A DNA stretch of 64,000 bases from Candidatus Methanoperedens nitratireducens (lineage in GTDB: Archaea; Halobacteriota; Methanosarcinia; Methanosarcinales; Methanoperedenaceae). Positions 10,190 through 18,573 of the stretch are shown piece after piece; position 1 is the first letter of the stretch, and each line of letters begins with the position of its first letter. A program made the translations under genes and the position numbers. The notes beneath the pieces are model-generated. The model had not been told where the DNA came from. It did no database searches and saw only the letters and a list, made by a program, of their open reading frames with translations. The DNA is taken from assembly GCA_020724545.1 (NCBI GenBank), contig DYGR01000010.1:1-64000 (forward strand), read 5' to 3'.

Positions 10190-10328
10190 TAAAAGAAGTA
10201 TTGATCAGGTAAAGAAATTTGCTGGATGCTGGAGCGACATGCCTGAAGAATTATTCAACAAATTTTTAGAGGAAATCAAACAACGAAGGAAGCAGGCTTT
10301 TTTGAATAATAATCAGAGAAAAATATGA
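10190..10328 (+). pseudogene. Antitoxin-like C-terminal remnant
   Basis: An open frame without a convincing start encodes FAGCWSDMPEELFNKFLEE followed by a basic tail; the pattern (A/F)GxWxDMPEExxxxFLxEI is typical of the tail of small type II antitoxins. It is in a different frame from the 54-residue ORF before it. Its TGA overlaps the ATG of the nuclease gene (ATGA), so translation coupling could once have linked them. Likely a frameshifted or deleted antitoxin. Confidence 0.35.
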
Positions 10329-11356
10329 AACTATTTACTATCGATAAAAATGAAAAATTAATTCCATATAAGGAGCGTGTCTTCAAAGATTCCAATCAAG
10401 AGGCGGATTTAGAAGTTTTACTTGAGAAAAATCCTGAATATTTTTTTGAAGAAAGCAAGGTTCTTATAATCGGCCGCCAAGTTACTACAAACCTCAATAC
10501 TTTTATAGATTTGTTAGGTGTCGATAAAGCAGGTAATTCTGTAGTAGTAGAATTAAAGAGGGAGAAAACGCCACGTGAGACAATTGCACAGATATTAGAA
10601 TATGCATCTTTTGTTGAGAACTTAGACTATTTTCAGTTAAATGAAATTTATCAAGATTATTCTGGAGAAGAAAGTAGTTTAGAAGATTACCATCAACAAT
10701 ACTTCAAAAATGAATCAAATGAAAAAGTTTCGTTTAATAAGTCTGTAAAGCTTGTCATAGTTGCTCAAGAAATCTCAAACGAGATTCGGCAAACTTCTCT
10801 ATTTTTGCGGAAAAAAGGTATCGATATTTATTGTATGGAGTTTAAGTATTTTGAAACTAAAGCTGGAGAAAAGATGATCTCAAGCGACTTCATTATTGGT
10901 GAAGAAGAATTTCTACGTCAGAAAATTATGTCTGCTTCGCTTCCCAAAGTTAATGAAAAACAATTTTTGAGTTACCTGGATAAAAATGGATTGAAAGTTT
11001 TCCCGCAGCTATTCGAGTTTGTGAAGCAAAGAGACTTAATGCTGAGATGGGGATCAAAAGGATTTTCATTAAATCTTGAATTGGATACAGGCTTTGTCGG
11101 TCTACTTTTTGGGTATCCTCCAAATTCTGTATTCAAACAGAGCATTTATACGGCATTTGAAGAAATCAATAAAAAAGTTAATAATCCCGATGAGGTAATT
11201 GAATTTTACAGAACGCGCCTTGAGAACCTTGGTTATTTCACAAATGCAGGATCAAATCTAAAATGGGTAATCGATAAATCCTATTCAGATGAAGATGTAA
11301 AAAGATTTTTTGATACTTTAGAGAATATAATTTTAAAAATAAAAAAAAAGGTTTAA
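10325..11356 (+). CDS. PDDEXK-type nuclease-like protein (DUF91/NucS-like N-terminus)
   Basis: 343 residues, AT-rich. The N-terminal 130 residues look like the DUF91/NucS-type restriction-endonuclease fold: FIDLLGVDKAGNSVVVELKR supplies D and E-x-K active-site residues, followed by the TPRETIAQILEYASFVE helix. The C-terminal 170 residues are not recognised and contain a KxxxxLRWGSKGFSL segment. Composition unlike the nif genes suggests transfer. Could act in defence or repair; not decidable from sequence. Confidence 0.65.
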   Translation: MKLFTIDKNEKLIPYKERVFKDSNQEADLEVLLEKNPEYFFEESKVLIIGRQVTTNLNTFIDLLGVDKAGNSVVVELKREKTPRETIAQILEYASFVENLDYFQLNEIYQDYSGEESSLEDYHQQYFKNESNEKVSFNKSVKLVIVAQEISNEIRQTSLFLRKKGIDIYCMEFKYFETKAGEKMISSDFIIGEEEFLRQKIMSASLPKVNEKQFLSYLDKNGLKVFPQLFEFVKQRDLMLRWGSKGFSLNLELDTGFVGLLFGYPPNSVFKQSIYTAFEEINKKVNNPDEVIEFYRTRLENLGYFTNAGSNLKWVIDKSYSDEDVKRFFDTLENIILKIKKKV

Positions 11357-11402
11357 AATGAACGTTTGAGTATTATATACCATTCAACAAGAGGTAAAAA
11401 CG

Positions 11403-12107
11403 ATGAGAATCCATTCCCTTGAACATGAACCCTTCGAAGGTCTTGCGAACATCGCAGTCTGGGCAAAGAGCAAAGGGCACAGCATCACAAGGACGCTTCT
11501 CTTCAACAACGAAGAGCTTCCCGATATGAACGATTTCGACTGGCTTGTTATAATGGGAGGCTCCATGAACATATACGAGGAGGAGAAATACCCCTGGCTT
11601 GCACAAGAAAAAAAATTCATCAAAGATGCGATCGCGCGCAAAAAAATAGTCCTGGGTATATGTCTTGGCTCCCAGCTGATTGCCGATGTCCTCGGCGGTA
11701 AAGTCATCAAGAACAGGTACAGGGAGATCGGATGGTTTCCAGTCTCATTGACCGAAGAGGCAAAAAACTCCCCTGTATTCAATACTCTCCCCGGCAGATT
11801 TACAGCTTTTCACTGGCACGGTGATACATTTAAAATACCGCCCGGCGCTGCAAGGATAGCAGAGAGCGAGGGATGTGCAAACCAGGCTTTTGAGTACAAT
11901 GGACGGGTAATAGGATTGCAGTTCCATCTTGAATATTCAGTAAAGAGCATTGATCTCATGTTTAAGAACTGCGGTGATGAGCTTGTGGATGGGAAATATA
12001 TACAGAGGCCTGATGAGATAGTATCACAGTACGGCCATGTTGCCCGGATGCAGAGTATACTGGATTTGCTGCTGGACAATATTGAAAGAAATTTTTATGT
12101 GTCTTAA
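11403..12107 (+). CDS. Class I glutamine amidotransferase (GMP synthase-like)
   Basis: 234 residues. The triad is visible: nucleophile Cys in GICLGSQLIADVLGG (about residue 82) and the His-Glu pair in LQFHLEYS (about 173). Stand-alone members of this family release ammonia from glutamine or act as gamma-glutamyl peptidases; the acceptor partner is unknown. It is not the GuaA subunit type, which lacks the long C-terminal tail seen here. TauE/SafE gene follows on the same strand. Confidence 0.85.
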   Translation: MRIHSLEHEPFEGLANIAVWAKSKGHSITRTLLFNNEELPDMNDFDWLVIMGGSMNIYEEEKYPWLAQEKKFIKDAIARKKIVLGICLGSQLIADVLGGKVIKNRYREIGWFPVSLTEEAKNSPVFNTLPGRFTAFHWHGDTFKIPPGAARIAESEGCANQAFEYNGRVIGLQFHLEYSVKSIDLMFKNCGDELVDGKYIQRPDEIVSQYGHVARMQSILDLLLDNIERNFYVS

Positions 12108-12124
12108 GGTTCAGTAGTGGCGAT

Positions 12125-12865
12125 ATGGATGATATAGTTCTTCTCTCTATCCTTATCTTTGCAACAGGGCTGCTCTACTCCTCGGTAGGTCATGCAGGAG
12201 CTTCCGGATATCTGGCAGCAATGGCACTGTTCGGTCTTGCACCTGAAGTAATGAAGCCGACGGCTCTTTTACTTAATATTCTTGTTGCAACTATTGCCAC
12301 GGCTCAATTCCGCAGTGCTGGCAGTTTTTCGTGGAATACCTTCTGGCCGTTTGCTATGAGCTCGATCCCGTTTGCGTTTATCGGAGGCACTATATCCTTA
12401 CCGGGTTCTATATACAAGCCAATCGTTGGCATTGTCCTGCTGTTTGCAGCTTACCGGCTTTTCCAATACAGGCAACAGGCAGATACCACAGTAGTTAAAC
12501 CGGTGTCGGTTCCTATTGCGGCTTTTTTCGGGGCCGGGATAGGTCTATTAGCCGGGGCCATAGGTGTGGGCGGCGGTATCTTCTTAAGCCCCTTGCTCCT
12601 GTTCATGGGCTGGGCGCAGGCAAAACAAACTGCCGGAGTTGCTGCTGCGTTTATTCTTGTGAACTCAATTGCAGGTATAGCAGGGCACCTTGCGAGCGTG
12701 AGATTCCTGCCAGATGCCATCTACCTCTGGGCACTTGCCGCAGTACTCGGTGGAATAATCGGCTCTGGACTGGGAAGCCGTAAGCTTGCTAATGCTACAC
12801 TTTACTATCTGCTTGCAGCAGTACTTGTTATTGCGGGCGCAAAATTCATTCTTCAAGGGTTATAG
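12125..12865 (+). CDS. TauE/SafE-family membrane permease
   Basis: 246 residues, strongly hydrophobic with seven to eight predicted membrane segments. The two-repeat architecture of TauE/SafE is evident in the paired motifs SSVGHAGASGYLA near the start and GAIGVGGGIFLSPLLL near residue 145. The family exports sulfite, sulfoacetate or related organic anions across the cytoplasmic membrane; substrate cannot be read here. 17 bases after the amidotransferase gene, so probably in one transcript. Confidence 0.88.
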   Translation: MDDIVLLSILIFATGLLYSSVGHAGASGYLAAMALFGLAPEVMKPTALLLNILVATIATAQFRSAGSFSWNTFWPFAMSSIPFAFIGGTISLPGSIYKPIVGIVLLFAAYRLFQYRQQADTTVVKPVSVPIAAFFGAGIGLLAGAIGVGGGIFLSPLLLFMGWAQAKQTAGVAAAFILVNSIAGIAGHLASVRFLPDAIYLWALAAVLGGIIGSGLGSRKLANATLYYLLAAVLVIAGAKFILQGL

Positions 12866-13064
12866 ATACAGGCACTCCACTGTGGATAATATCAGTGACA
12901 GGCGAAGTTCGCCGGGCATACTCCCACACCTCTTCAATCTTATCTCTGGGCGCATCGCTTTTTATCCTGCAGCTTACGCGAATGTTCTGGTAGCCCGGGC
13001 GGACATCTTCAGATATGCCCAGGAACCCGCGTAGATCCAGGTCGATACCATTCCGAATTCTCAT
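12846..13064 (-). pseudogene. OsmC-family C-terminal remnant
   Basis: 72 codons matching only the last half of an OsmC/OhrA-like peroxidase: LRGFLGISEDVRPGYQNIRV, then a DAPRDKIEEVWEYARRTSPV segment with no cysteine at the usual SPV/CPV site, and a closing VPVSITLEE. The N-terminal barrel half with the first catalytic cysteine is missing and only about 70 bases separate it from argF. It overlaps the 3' end of the TauE gene on the other strand. Probably a deletion relic. Confidence 0.65.
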
Positions 13065-13131
13065 ACTTATGTACCCACTCAGCTATAGAACAATATCTGA
13101 ATCTGCGGTATATTAATGTTTGTGGGCTAAG

Positions 13132-14040
13132 TCACGCTAACAACCGCAAGAGTAGCGCCTTCTGGGCATGCAGCCTGTTCTCTGCCTGGTCAAAAACCGC
13201 TGAATTTGGCCCATCCACCACCTCTGCCGTGATCTCCTCGCCCCTGTGGGCAGGAAGGCAGTGCAGTACCATTACATCGTGCTTTGCCTGTTCTATGAGC
13301 CTGCTATTGATCTGGTAAGGCCCAAAATCGCACAGTCTCTGCTCGTACTCATCCTCATCTCCCATTGAGACCCAGACATCTGTATATAATATATCTGTTT
13401 TTTTCGCTGCCTTCATCGGGTCATGGATGATGTTGATCACTCCCCCCATATCCTTTGCCTTATCAACAATCTCACTGTTTGGTTCGTATCCTTCAGGGCA
13501 TGCCACCGTCATTCTCATGCCTGTCAGTGCACATGCCAGTATCGCGGAATTACAGACGTTATTTCCGTCCCCTATCCATGAGAAGTTCAGTCCCCTGAAT
13601 TTTCCTTTGTATTCCCGTATCGTAAGAAGATCGGCAAGTAACTGGCATGGATGCTCAAGGTCAGAGAGCCCGTTGATAACAGGCACTGCGGCATATTTTG
13701 AAAGCTCAATCAGTGTCTCATGTTTGTATACCCGTCCCATGATCGCATGGACATAGCGCGACATGACGCGGGCGGTATCGGCTATGGATTCCCCGCGTCC
13801 AAGCTGTATATCCTTAGGACTTAAGAAAATCGCATGTCCTCCAAGCTCGGTCATGGCTACCTCAAATGATATCCGTGTGCGTGTGGAGGATTTCTCAAAG
13901 AGCATTGCAAGCGTTTTATCTTTTAATTCGCCTGATGTTTTTCCCCGCACCCTTTTCTCTTTTAGGTCAGATGCGGCATCAAGCAGGCTAATAATATCTG
14001 TGTACGATAGATCAGCGAGGGATAGTAGATGAGATGGCAA
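13132..14040 (-). CDS. argF: Ornithine carbamoyltransferase
   Basis: 302 residues, complete. Carbamoyl-phosphate motif STRTRISFE (about residue 52), HPCQLLAD near 129 and the ornithine-site [11 protein letters not shown] near 262 are all present. Makes citrulline from ornithine and carbamoyl phosphate in arginine synthesis; argG lies 6 kb away at 20136. Monocistronic here and divergent from sucC, with about 95 bases between the starts. Confidence 0.96.
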   Translation of the reverse strand: MPSHLLSLADLSYTDIISLLDAASDLKEKRVRGKTSGELKDKTLAMLFEKSSTRTRISFEVAMTELGGHAIFLSPKDIQLGRGESIADTARVMSRYVHAIMGRVYKHETLIELSKYAAVPVINGLSDLEHPCQLLADLLTIREYKGKFRGLNFSWIGDGNNVCNSAILACALTGMRMTVACPEGYEPNSEIVDKAKDMGGVINIIHDPMKAAKKTDILYTDVWVSMGDEDEYEQRLCDFGPYQINSRLIEQAKHDVMVLHCLPAHRGEEITAEVVDGPNSAVFDQAENRLHAQKALLLRLLA

Positions 14041-14134
14041 AATCAGGATGCTCCGTTTAGTTTATTCTACCTATTGTAGATACTTATTTAAATCACTTTT
14101 CCCTATAGTCATCTGTAAATAAAGGATTATTATG

Positions 14135-15241
14135 ATGCTATATGAATATGCTGCTAAGGAGATATTCTCGCGCTGCGGTATCCCGGTTCCTGGAAGCAGT
14201 CTTATTACCAGTGCAGACGATGCAGGGGCAGTCGCAAGAGAACTTGGGAGCGTTGTCATTAAAGCCCAGGTTACTGCAGGCGGACGTGGAAAAGCAGGGG
14301 GCATACTCACAGCAGCAACACCTGATGAGGCAGTGCAGAAAGCGCAGCGAATCCTGGGCATGTCAATTAAAGGACTGCCTGTAAAAAAAGTGCTGGTCGA
14401 GGAGTACAAAAAACCTGAAAAAGAGATGTACCTGGGGATAACCATCGACAGGAGGGCACGCCGTCCAATCATAATGGCAAGCACTGAAGGGGGTATCGAT
14501 ATCGAAGAGACTGCAAGAAACTTCCCTGAGAAGATATTCAGGATACATATAGATCCGCTTACAGGTATCCATGATTATCAGGCAAGAAGGATCGCATATT
14601 CACTGGACAGGGAAAATTCAACATTGATTACCGACCTGGTAAAAAAACTCTACCGCGTTTTTACTGATTATGATTGCACACTTGCTGAGATCAACCCGCT
14701 CGCTCAAACATCTGGCGCTATATTTGCTCTTGATGCCAGGATGGTGATCGATGATAATGCCCTCTTCAGGCAGGATGTCAGAGAGGAGGAGGATGGGGAT
14801 GCACTCTCCGTGATCGCAAAGAAGCAGGGGATGAGCTATGTCAGCCTTGATGGCGATATAGGGTGTATAGTCAATGGTGCAGGCCTTGCCATGGCGACAC
14901 TTGATATGATAAGATACTACGGCGGCCAGCCTGCTAATTTTATGGACGTAAGGGCAGGGGCAAACGCAGAACAGGTAAAAACAGCGCTCAGAATAGTATC
15001 ATCTAACAGAAACGTGAGGGCAATAATCATGAATATCTTCGGTGGAATAACTAAATGCGATGAGGTCGCCCGCGGGGTAATAGATGTAATATCCGAGGTA
15101 AAGGTCCCGCTCGTCATAAGGCTCACAGGAACAAACGAGGAATCAGGACGGAAGATGCTTGAGGAGCACGGCATAGACCTGGCATCTTCGACTGAAGAAG
15201 CTGCTGAGGCGGTGGTAGAACTTGGGCATTCTCATAGATAA
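14135..15241 (+). CDS. sucC: Succinyl-CoA synthetase beta subunit
   Basis: About 368 residues from the second of two adjacent ATGs (14132, 14135); the family begins [11 protein letters not shown] and AAAGGA is then eight bases upstream. ATP-grasp residues [11 protein letters not shown], the metal-binding AEINPLAQT and the C-terminal [12 protein letters not shown] identify it. With SucD it interconverts succinyl-CoA and succinate with ATP formation. sucD overlaps its end by 20 bases. Confidence 0.95.
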   Translation: MLYEYAAKEIFSRCGIPVPGSSLITSADDAGAVARELGSVVIKAQVTAGGRGKAGGILTAATPDEAVQKAQRILGMSIKGLPVKKVLVEEYKKPEKEMYLGITIDRRARRPIIMASTEGGIDIEETARNFPEKIFRIHIDPLTGIHDYQARRIAYSLDRENSTLITDLVKKLYRVFTDYDCTLAEINPLAQTSGAIFALDARMVIDDNALFRQDVREEEDGDALSVIAKKQGMSYVSLDGDIGCIVNGAGLAMATLDMIRYYGGQPANFMDVRAGANAEQVKTALRIVSSNRNVRAIIMNIFGGITKCDEVARGVIDVISEVKVPLVIRLTGTNEESGRKMLEEHGIDLASSTEEAAEAVVELGHSHR

Positions 15242-16091
15242 AGATACCCGGCTTTTAGTGCAGGGGATTACAGGGCGTGAGGGATCATTCCAGACAAAGC
15301 AGATGAAGGATTTCGGGACCAATATTGTGGCAGGCATAACCCCGGGGAAAGGGGGCAGTGAGATCTATGGTATCCCTGTTTTTGATTCTGTTGCTCAGGC
15401 AGTTGATGAGGTAGATCCCAGTGCATCGGTTATCTTTGTCCCCCCCAGGTTCACAGCAGATGCTATCTTCGAGGCTATTGACAGCGAAATTGAACTTATA
15501 GTATGCATAACAGAAGGTGTCCCTGTGCATGACATGATGCGTGTATGCGCTTATCTTGAGAATTCATCATCAAGGCTTATCGGCCCCAACTGCCCTGGCA
15601 TAACCACACCCGGAGAATCAAAAGTGGGGATAATGCCAAATCCAATCCACAGGCCAGGCAATATCGGACTTGTATCAAGAAGCGGGACGCTTACATACGA
15701 GATAATAGACCTTTTATCAAAAAGCGGAATCGGGCAGTCAACATCCGCAGGTATAGGCGGAGATCCCTTAATAGGGACATCATTTGTTGATATACTGAGA
15801 TTATTTGAAGAAGATCCGATGACCCGTGCTGTCGTACTCGTTGGTGAGATCGGCGGAACCGCTGAGCAGGATTCAATCGATTTCATAAAGCAGATGAGTA
15901 AACCGGTCGTTGCCTACGTAGTCGGTGTTTCAGCACCGCCTGGAAAAACGATGGGTCATGCGGGCGCTATTGTATCTATGGGCGGCGGCACCGCACTTGA
16001 GAAAATACATGCATTTGAGAATGCTGGCATTGAAGTGGGAAGAAGTCCAAAGGATATAGTGCAGAAGATAAAAACTATTATGCAAATTTAA
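15222..16091 (+). CDS. sucD: Succinyl-CoA synthetase alpha subunit
   Basis: 289 residues starting with TTG at 15222, inside sucC, giving the family N-terminus [20 protein letters not shown]. The CoA-binding Rossmann domain is first; the phosphorylated histidine is in [12 protein letters not shown] near residue 243. Overlap with sucC implies coupled translation and equal amounts of both subunits. Confidence 0.95.
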   Translation: MGILIDKDTRLLVQGITGREGSFQTKQMKDFGTNIVAGITPGKGGSEIYGIPVFDSVAQAVDEVDPSASVIFVPPRFTADAIFEAIDSEIELIVCITEGVPVHDMMRVCAYLENSSSRLIGPNCPGITTPGESKVGIMPNPIHRPGNIGLVSRSGTLTYEIIDLLSKSGIGQSTSAGIGGDPLIGTSFVDILRLFEEDPMTRAVVLVGEIGGTAEQDSIDFIKQMSKPVVAYVVGVSAPPGKTMGHAGAIVSMGGGTALEKIHAFENAGIEVGRSPKDIVQKIKTIMQI

Positions 16092-16205
16092 TATATGTCA
16101 AAGTATATTTTATCGGAACCTATATATACAACAAGACTCTGAATTATGACTGAAGATTGACATAATAATCATTACAATGAATAATTATTACAGTTATCCA
16201 CTGGC

Positions 16206-16274
16206 GTCCGAGCCCGCTACCTCCTACGGGTGATTCTTCTGTCGCTATAAGGGGGTGAGAATCCCCCCTCGGAC
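16206..16274 (+). ncRNA. tRNA-like folded element without anticodon stem
   Basis: 69 bases closed by a 7-bp stem GTCCGAG/CTCGGAC. Inside are a D-arm-like hairpin CCCG-N10-CGGG (16213-16230), a 20-base unpaired stretch, and a T-arm-like hairpin GGGGG-TGAGAAT-CCCCC (16251-16267) that abuts the 3' closing strand exactly as in tRNA. The anticodon stem is missing and the T loop is not canonical. It could be a tRNA relic, a small RNA or the structured end of a lost IS200/IS605-type element. Confidence 0.35.
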
Positions 16275-16279
16275 AAAAT

Positions 16280-16456
16280 TCACCTTTCAAGATCAATATC
16301 CTCATCTGTAAGCACTCTTGAGAATGGATATGGAAGATCCTTTACATCAATAATGTCTAATGGTACCTCCCGCTTTTTAATATCCGTAATCACCGCACCC
16401 CTCTCTTCTCCCCGGGTCCTTATCTGCTGGATAAATTTCCCGATAGCACTATCATA
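16280..16456 (-). pseudogene. C-terminal fragment of an unknown gene
   Basis: Open frame of about 58 codons (reading GKFIQQIRTRGEERGAVITD and ending VLTDEDIDLER) with no start codon and a stop just upstream of residue YDSA. It looks protein-like, well composed and in the local GC range, but I do not recognise it. Repeat copy B begins immediately upstream, so the 5' part was probably removed when the repeat arrived or rearranged. Confidence 0.4.
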
Positions 16457-16483
16457 TTAGTTTGGTGCATACTGTCATCCATA

Positions 16484-16716
16484 GGTACGGTGCGTACCGA
16501 ATCAAGGGTTGCGCCCCTTGAGGACGCAGACACGTATTGCGAAGCAATACGTGGATACGCAATCAACTGGCGTGACAGTTGATTAACGCCTGTGGAGATT
16601 GAACCTCTACTGGTTTGGTTCTGTGAACCCGAAGCAAGTTTGGTCGTTGAAACAGGAAGCTTCACAGCTTTTAGCGTGAGGTAGTTCACCGTTGTGTTAT
16701 AGCACTTCTCCATTGT
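16484..16716. repeat. Structured dispersed repeat, copy B
   Basis: Contains the hairpins AAGGG-TTGCGC-CCCTT, CACGTATTGC-GAA-GCAATACGTG (16531-16553) and TCAACTG-GCGTGA-CAGTTGA (16563-16582), then the CACAGCTTTTAGCGTGAG block at 16663-16680 shared with copy A. Relative to copy A, both arms of each stem carry matching changes (A-T to G-C and G-C to A-T), preserving pairing. Together with flanks this fills the gene-free stretch 16457-16782. Confidence 0.7.
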
Positions 16717-16782
16717 TTGACTCCGAATGAGATATTGTATTATATTTAACAGCTTGACTTAAGTTTAACCTTAAGCTAAATC

Positions 16783-16959
16783 CTAACGGGATTCTACCTT
16801 TTCAATGATGAATGCATCACCGCTTATTATAACCTTGAGCTTATCACCATGCTTAAACGGGCATTGTGTATCCCTTGCGACCTCCGCCGGCACATAAATG
16901 AAAAACGAATCGTACTCTTTACTATTAGTCGATACGAGAGGAGAAGCCAACATACCCAT
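16783..16959 (-). CDS. Small AbrB/SpoVT-like DNA-binding protein, second of tandem pair
   Basis: 58 residues (MGMLASPLVSTNSKEYDSFF...), starting at an ATG that overlaps the TGA of the gene before it (TGATG). The core FFIYVPAEVARDTQCPFKHG followed by DKLKVIISGDAFIIEK parallels the neighbour's VFVYIPTDVLKDSAFPFKY..DDVIVKID, so the two are paralogues from a tandem duplication. The swapped-hairpin AbrB fold usually forms dimeric regulators or antitoxins; a heterodimer is possible given the coupled layout. Confidence 0.55.
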   Translation of the reverse strand: MGMLASPLVSTNSKEYDSFFIYVPAEVARDTQCPFKHGDKLKVIISGDAFIIEKVESR

Positions 16960-17180
16960 CAGGGTGCTTTTTCGATGATAAGACGATTATTTTTCTGGTC
17001 GATTTTAACAATAACGTCATCATCATACTTGAATGGGAATGCGCTATCCTTTAGCACATCTGTTGGTATATACACAAAAACCGCATCGTAGCGCTTTCCC
17101 TTACTCACTCTTGGTCTATTAAGCAACTTGCTTTGCCCTTCTAACAAATTTTCTTCACCATGTTGTGTATTAATTTCCAT
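16959..17180 (-). CDS. Small AbrB/SpoVT-like DNA-binding protein, first of tandem pair
   Basis: 73 residues. After a polar N-terminal tail (about 25 residues) comes an AbrB-like core VFVYIPTDVLKDSAFPFKYD with DDVIVKIDQKNNRLIIEKA. Divergent from the micro-genes starting at 17292; the roughly 110-base gap between them has AT-rich promoter-like sequence. Probably the regulator of this small cluster together with its paralogue downstream. Confidence 0.55.
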   Translation of the reverse strand: MEINTQHGEENLLEGQSKLLNRPRVSKGKRYDAVFVYIPTDVLKDSAFPFKYDDDVIVKIDQKNNRLIIEKAP

Positions 17181-17291
17181 ACATAATCACCTTTTTTGAC
17201 TTGTAGAATGAGTAGTATTTTGTGTAGTAAATAATAAGTATATGTTAATACACAACCATACCCACACAAAATAAAAAAGGAGGAATAAAAC

Positions 17292-17459
17292 ATATACAGT
17301 ATAAGAAAAGCAATAGGTATAATTCTATTTACGGCTCTGGTACTCCATGCTGCAGAAGCTGGAGGCAGCGGCGCTGGAGGCGGCATGACGGCAGCCAGTT
17401 TCAGTTACAATCCTTGGGACAGCTACTATAGCCATGGGGCGTATATTTCTGGGGTATAA
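17292..17459 (+). CDS. Putative secreted micropeptide with ATA start
   Basis: 55 codons. The frame has no ATG, GTG or TTG, but a strong GGAGG (17279-17283) lies eight bases before an ATA at 17292. The product would be YSIRKAIGIILFTALVLHAAEA, a fitting signal peptide with a basic start and hydrophobic core, then GGSGAGGG and a Tyr/Ser-rich tail. Either ATA is used for initiation or the ATG was mutated and the gene is dying. Confidence 0.4.
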   Translation: MYSIRKAIGIILFTALVLHAAEAGGSGAGGGMTAASFSYNPWDSYYSHGAYISGV

Positions 17460-17487
17460 TGATAACACAACATCAGAGGTGAAAAAC

Positions 17488-17691
17488 ATGATAAAATACC
17501 AGGTAATTAACGCACCCAATATACAAAAAGATGCAATCATAGTAGAAAAGGATGTTTTGGAGAGACTGGTTGCGCACTATGACATACCCATGTTCGTACA
17601 AAAAGAAGAGTTGGAAGGCAAGACAATTTATTTCATTTTTTTGCCACACTGCAGAACCATAGTAGCATATGACGAAAAATGCTCTAAATAA
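17488..17691 (+). CDS. Small protein of unknown function
   Basis: 67 residues from the ATG at 17488, preceded by AGAGGTG. Composition is mixed with a central KEELEGKTIYFIFLPHC segment and two cysteines; no domain is recognised. It follows the possible micropeptide gene by 28 bases and overlaps the next small ORF, so the three may be one transcript. Confidence 0.5.
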   Translation: MIKYQVINAPNIQKDAIIVEKDVLERLVAHYDIPMFVQKEELEGKTIYFIFLPHCRTIVAYDEKCSK

Positions 17692-17842
17692 TATTCGGAA
17701 AAAGCGCACAGAAAAAGCCATAATCTGCAAGGGCTGCACGCAGCAGATAGAAGGTGAGGTATATAGTACAAGAGAAAAATGGCAGGGAAGAATATTACGC
17801 ATAAACGTAAAATTATCTTATACTTCAGCAAGTAACGAATGA
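17669..17842 (+). CDS. Small basic CxxC protein of unknown function
   Basis: 57 residues, start ATG at 17669 overlapping the preceding gene by 23 bases. The sequence has a basic first third, an ICKGCTQQIEGEVYSTRE segment with one CxxC, and a basic RGRILRINVK-like end. One CxxC alone suggests half of a zinc site, possibly completed by dimerisation. No family recognised; low certainty because of its length. Confidence 0.35.
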   Translation: MTKNALNNIRKKRTEKAIICKGCTQQIEGEVYSTREKWQGRILRINVKLSYTSASNE

Positions 17843-17914
17843 GAATGCCTGCAAGAAAAACAAACAAAATTATTATAGTAGGATATAGTAGGCAGATTGG
17901 GATAGGAGGTGGAA

Positions 17915-18013
17915 ATGGTTAAAAAAGATTTTACCTGCCCACTATTAGTTCGTATATATGCGAATAAAGTATTTAAAGATAACGGATGCATCGGCTTTAC
18001 CTTATTTTATTAA
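17915..18013 (+). CDS. Possible 32-residue micro-ORF
   Basis: ATG at 17915 follows a good GGAGGTGG site and reads MVKKDFTCPLLVRIYANKVF then a short hydrophobic end. It is last of the run of small rightward frames starting at 17292. Nothing else supports it. Confidence 0.25.
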   Translation: MVKKDFTCPLLVRIYANKVFKDNGCIGFTLFY

Positions 18014-18151
18014 ATATGTTTCAGCCAATCCTCAAAATTATCTCAGAATCAAAAAGAAAATGATATTTATTTTGTAATGTATATACATTACAAAACGACC
18101 TAACCTATAATCAGATTCTTATGTAATCATAAATGGTTTATAAAATATAAT

Positions 18152-18220
18152 AAACCGCAGATAAACGCAGATGAACGCGGATAACAACCATCTGCGTTTA
18201 TCGGCGTTCATCTGCGGTTT
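18152..18220. repeat. Interspersed palindrome, GCAGATGAACGC family, copy 2
   Basis: Complete copy: left arm 18152-18182 begins AAACCGCAGATAAACGCAGA, right arm 18190-18220 ends GGCGTTCATCTGCGGTTT, with a seven-base centre. A further small inverted repeat TGTAATGTATATACATTACA lies at 18073-18092. No gene is visible between 18014 and 18387. Confidence 0.8.
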
Positions 18221-18387
18221 GTATATTATGGAAATTTAGGAATCATGCTACATACGTCATCGGTTAAGAGAAGAATCGTGATAATCCAAGCGAATCTTGA
18301 CGCCATGGGATTCTCCGATAAAAGCAACAGATAATTATATCAGGCTAAAGCGCAATGGTGGAGGATTCATAATAACATGCTCTTACC

Positions 18388-18567
18388 ATGATCGACTTTG
18401 ACACGCTCCCTCTGGTATCAAAAATCGTCCTTATTGTAGGTTTCTCAATTGGAATTACGTCATTTATCTTGTTTCTCCGCTACCCGATAATGTTGATACT
18501 GATGAAATACAATCCTGAGTACAGGGAATTCATAAGAAGATCAATCGCACGGAAAAAACGGAAATAA
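18388..18567 (+). CDS. Small single-pass membrane protein
   Basis: 59 residues: a hydrophobic segment of about 25 residues (VSKIVLIVGFSIGITSFILF, then LRYPIMLILM) followed by a basic tail ending RRSIARKKRK, which by the positive-inside rule would face the cytoplasm. Stop lies six bases before the XTP diphosphatase ATG, so the two are probably one transcript. Function unknown. Confidence 0.6.
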   Translation: MIDFDTLPLVSKIVLIVGFSIGITSFILFLRYPIMLILMKYNPEYREFIRRSIARKKRK

Positions 18568-18573
18568 CCCATC

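Noticed and set aside
16206-16274. Functional tRNA
   Set aside because: There is no anticodon stem-loop and the T loop lacks the TTC consensus.
16420-16713. 97-codon leftward frame across repeat copy B
   Set aside because: It is a translation of the hairpin repeat with low complexity and no homologue-like features.
18245-18334. 29-codon ORF beginning MLHTSSVKRR
   Set aside because: No ribosome site and no neighbours that support it; not separable from chance.
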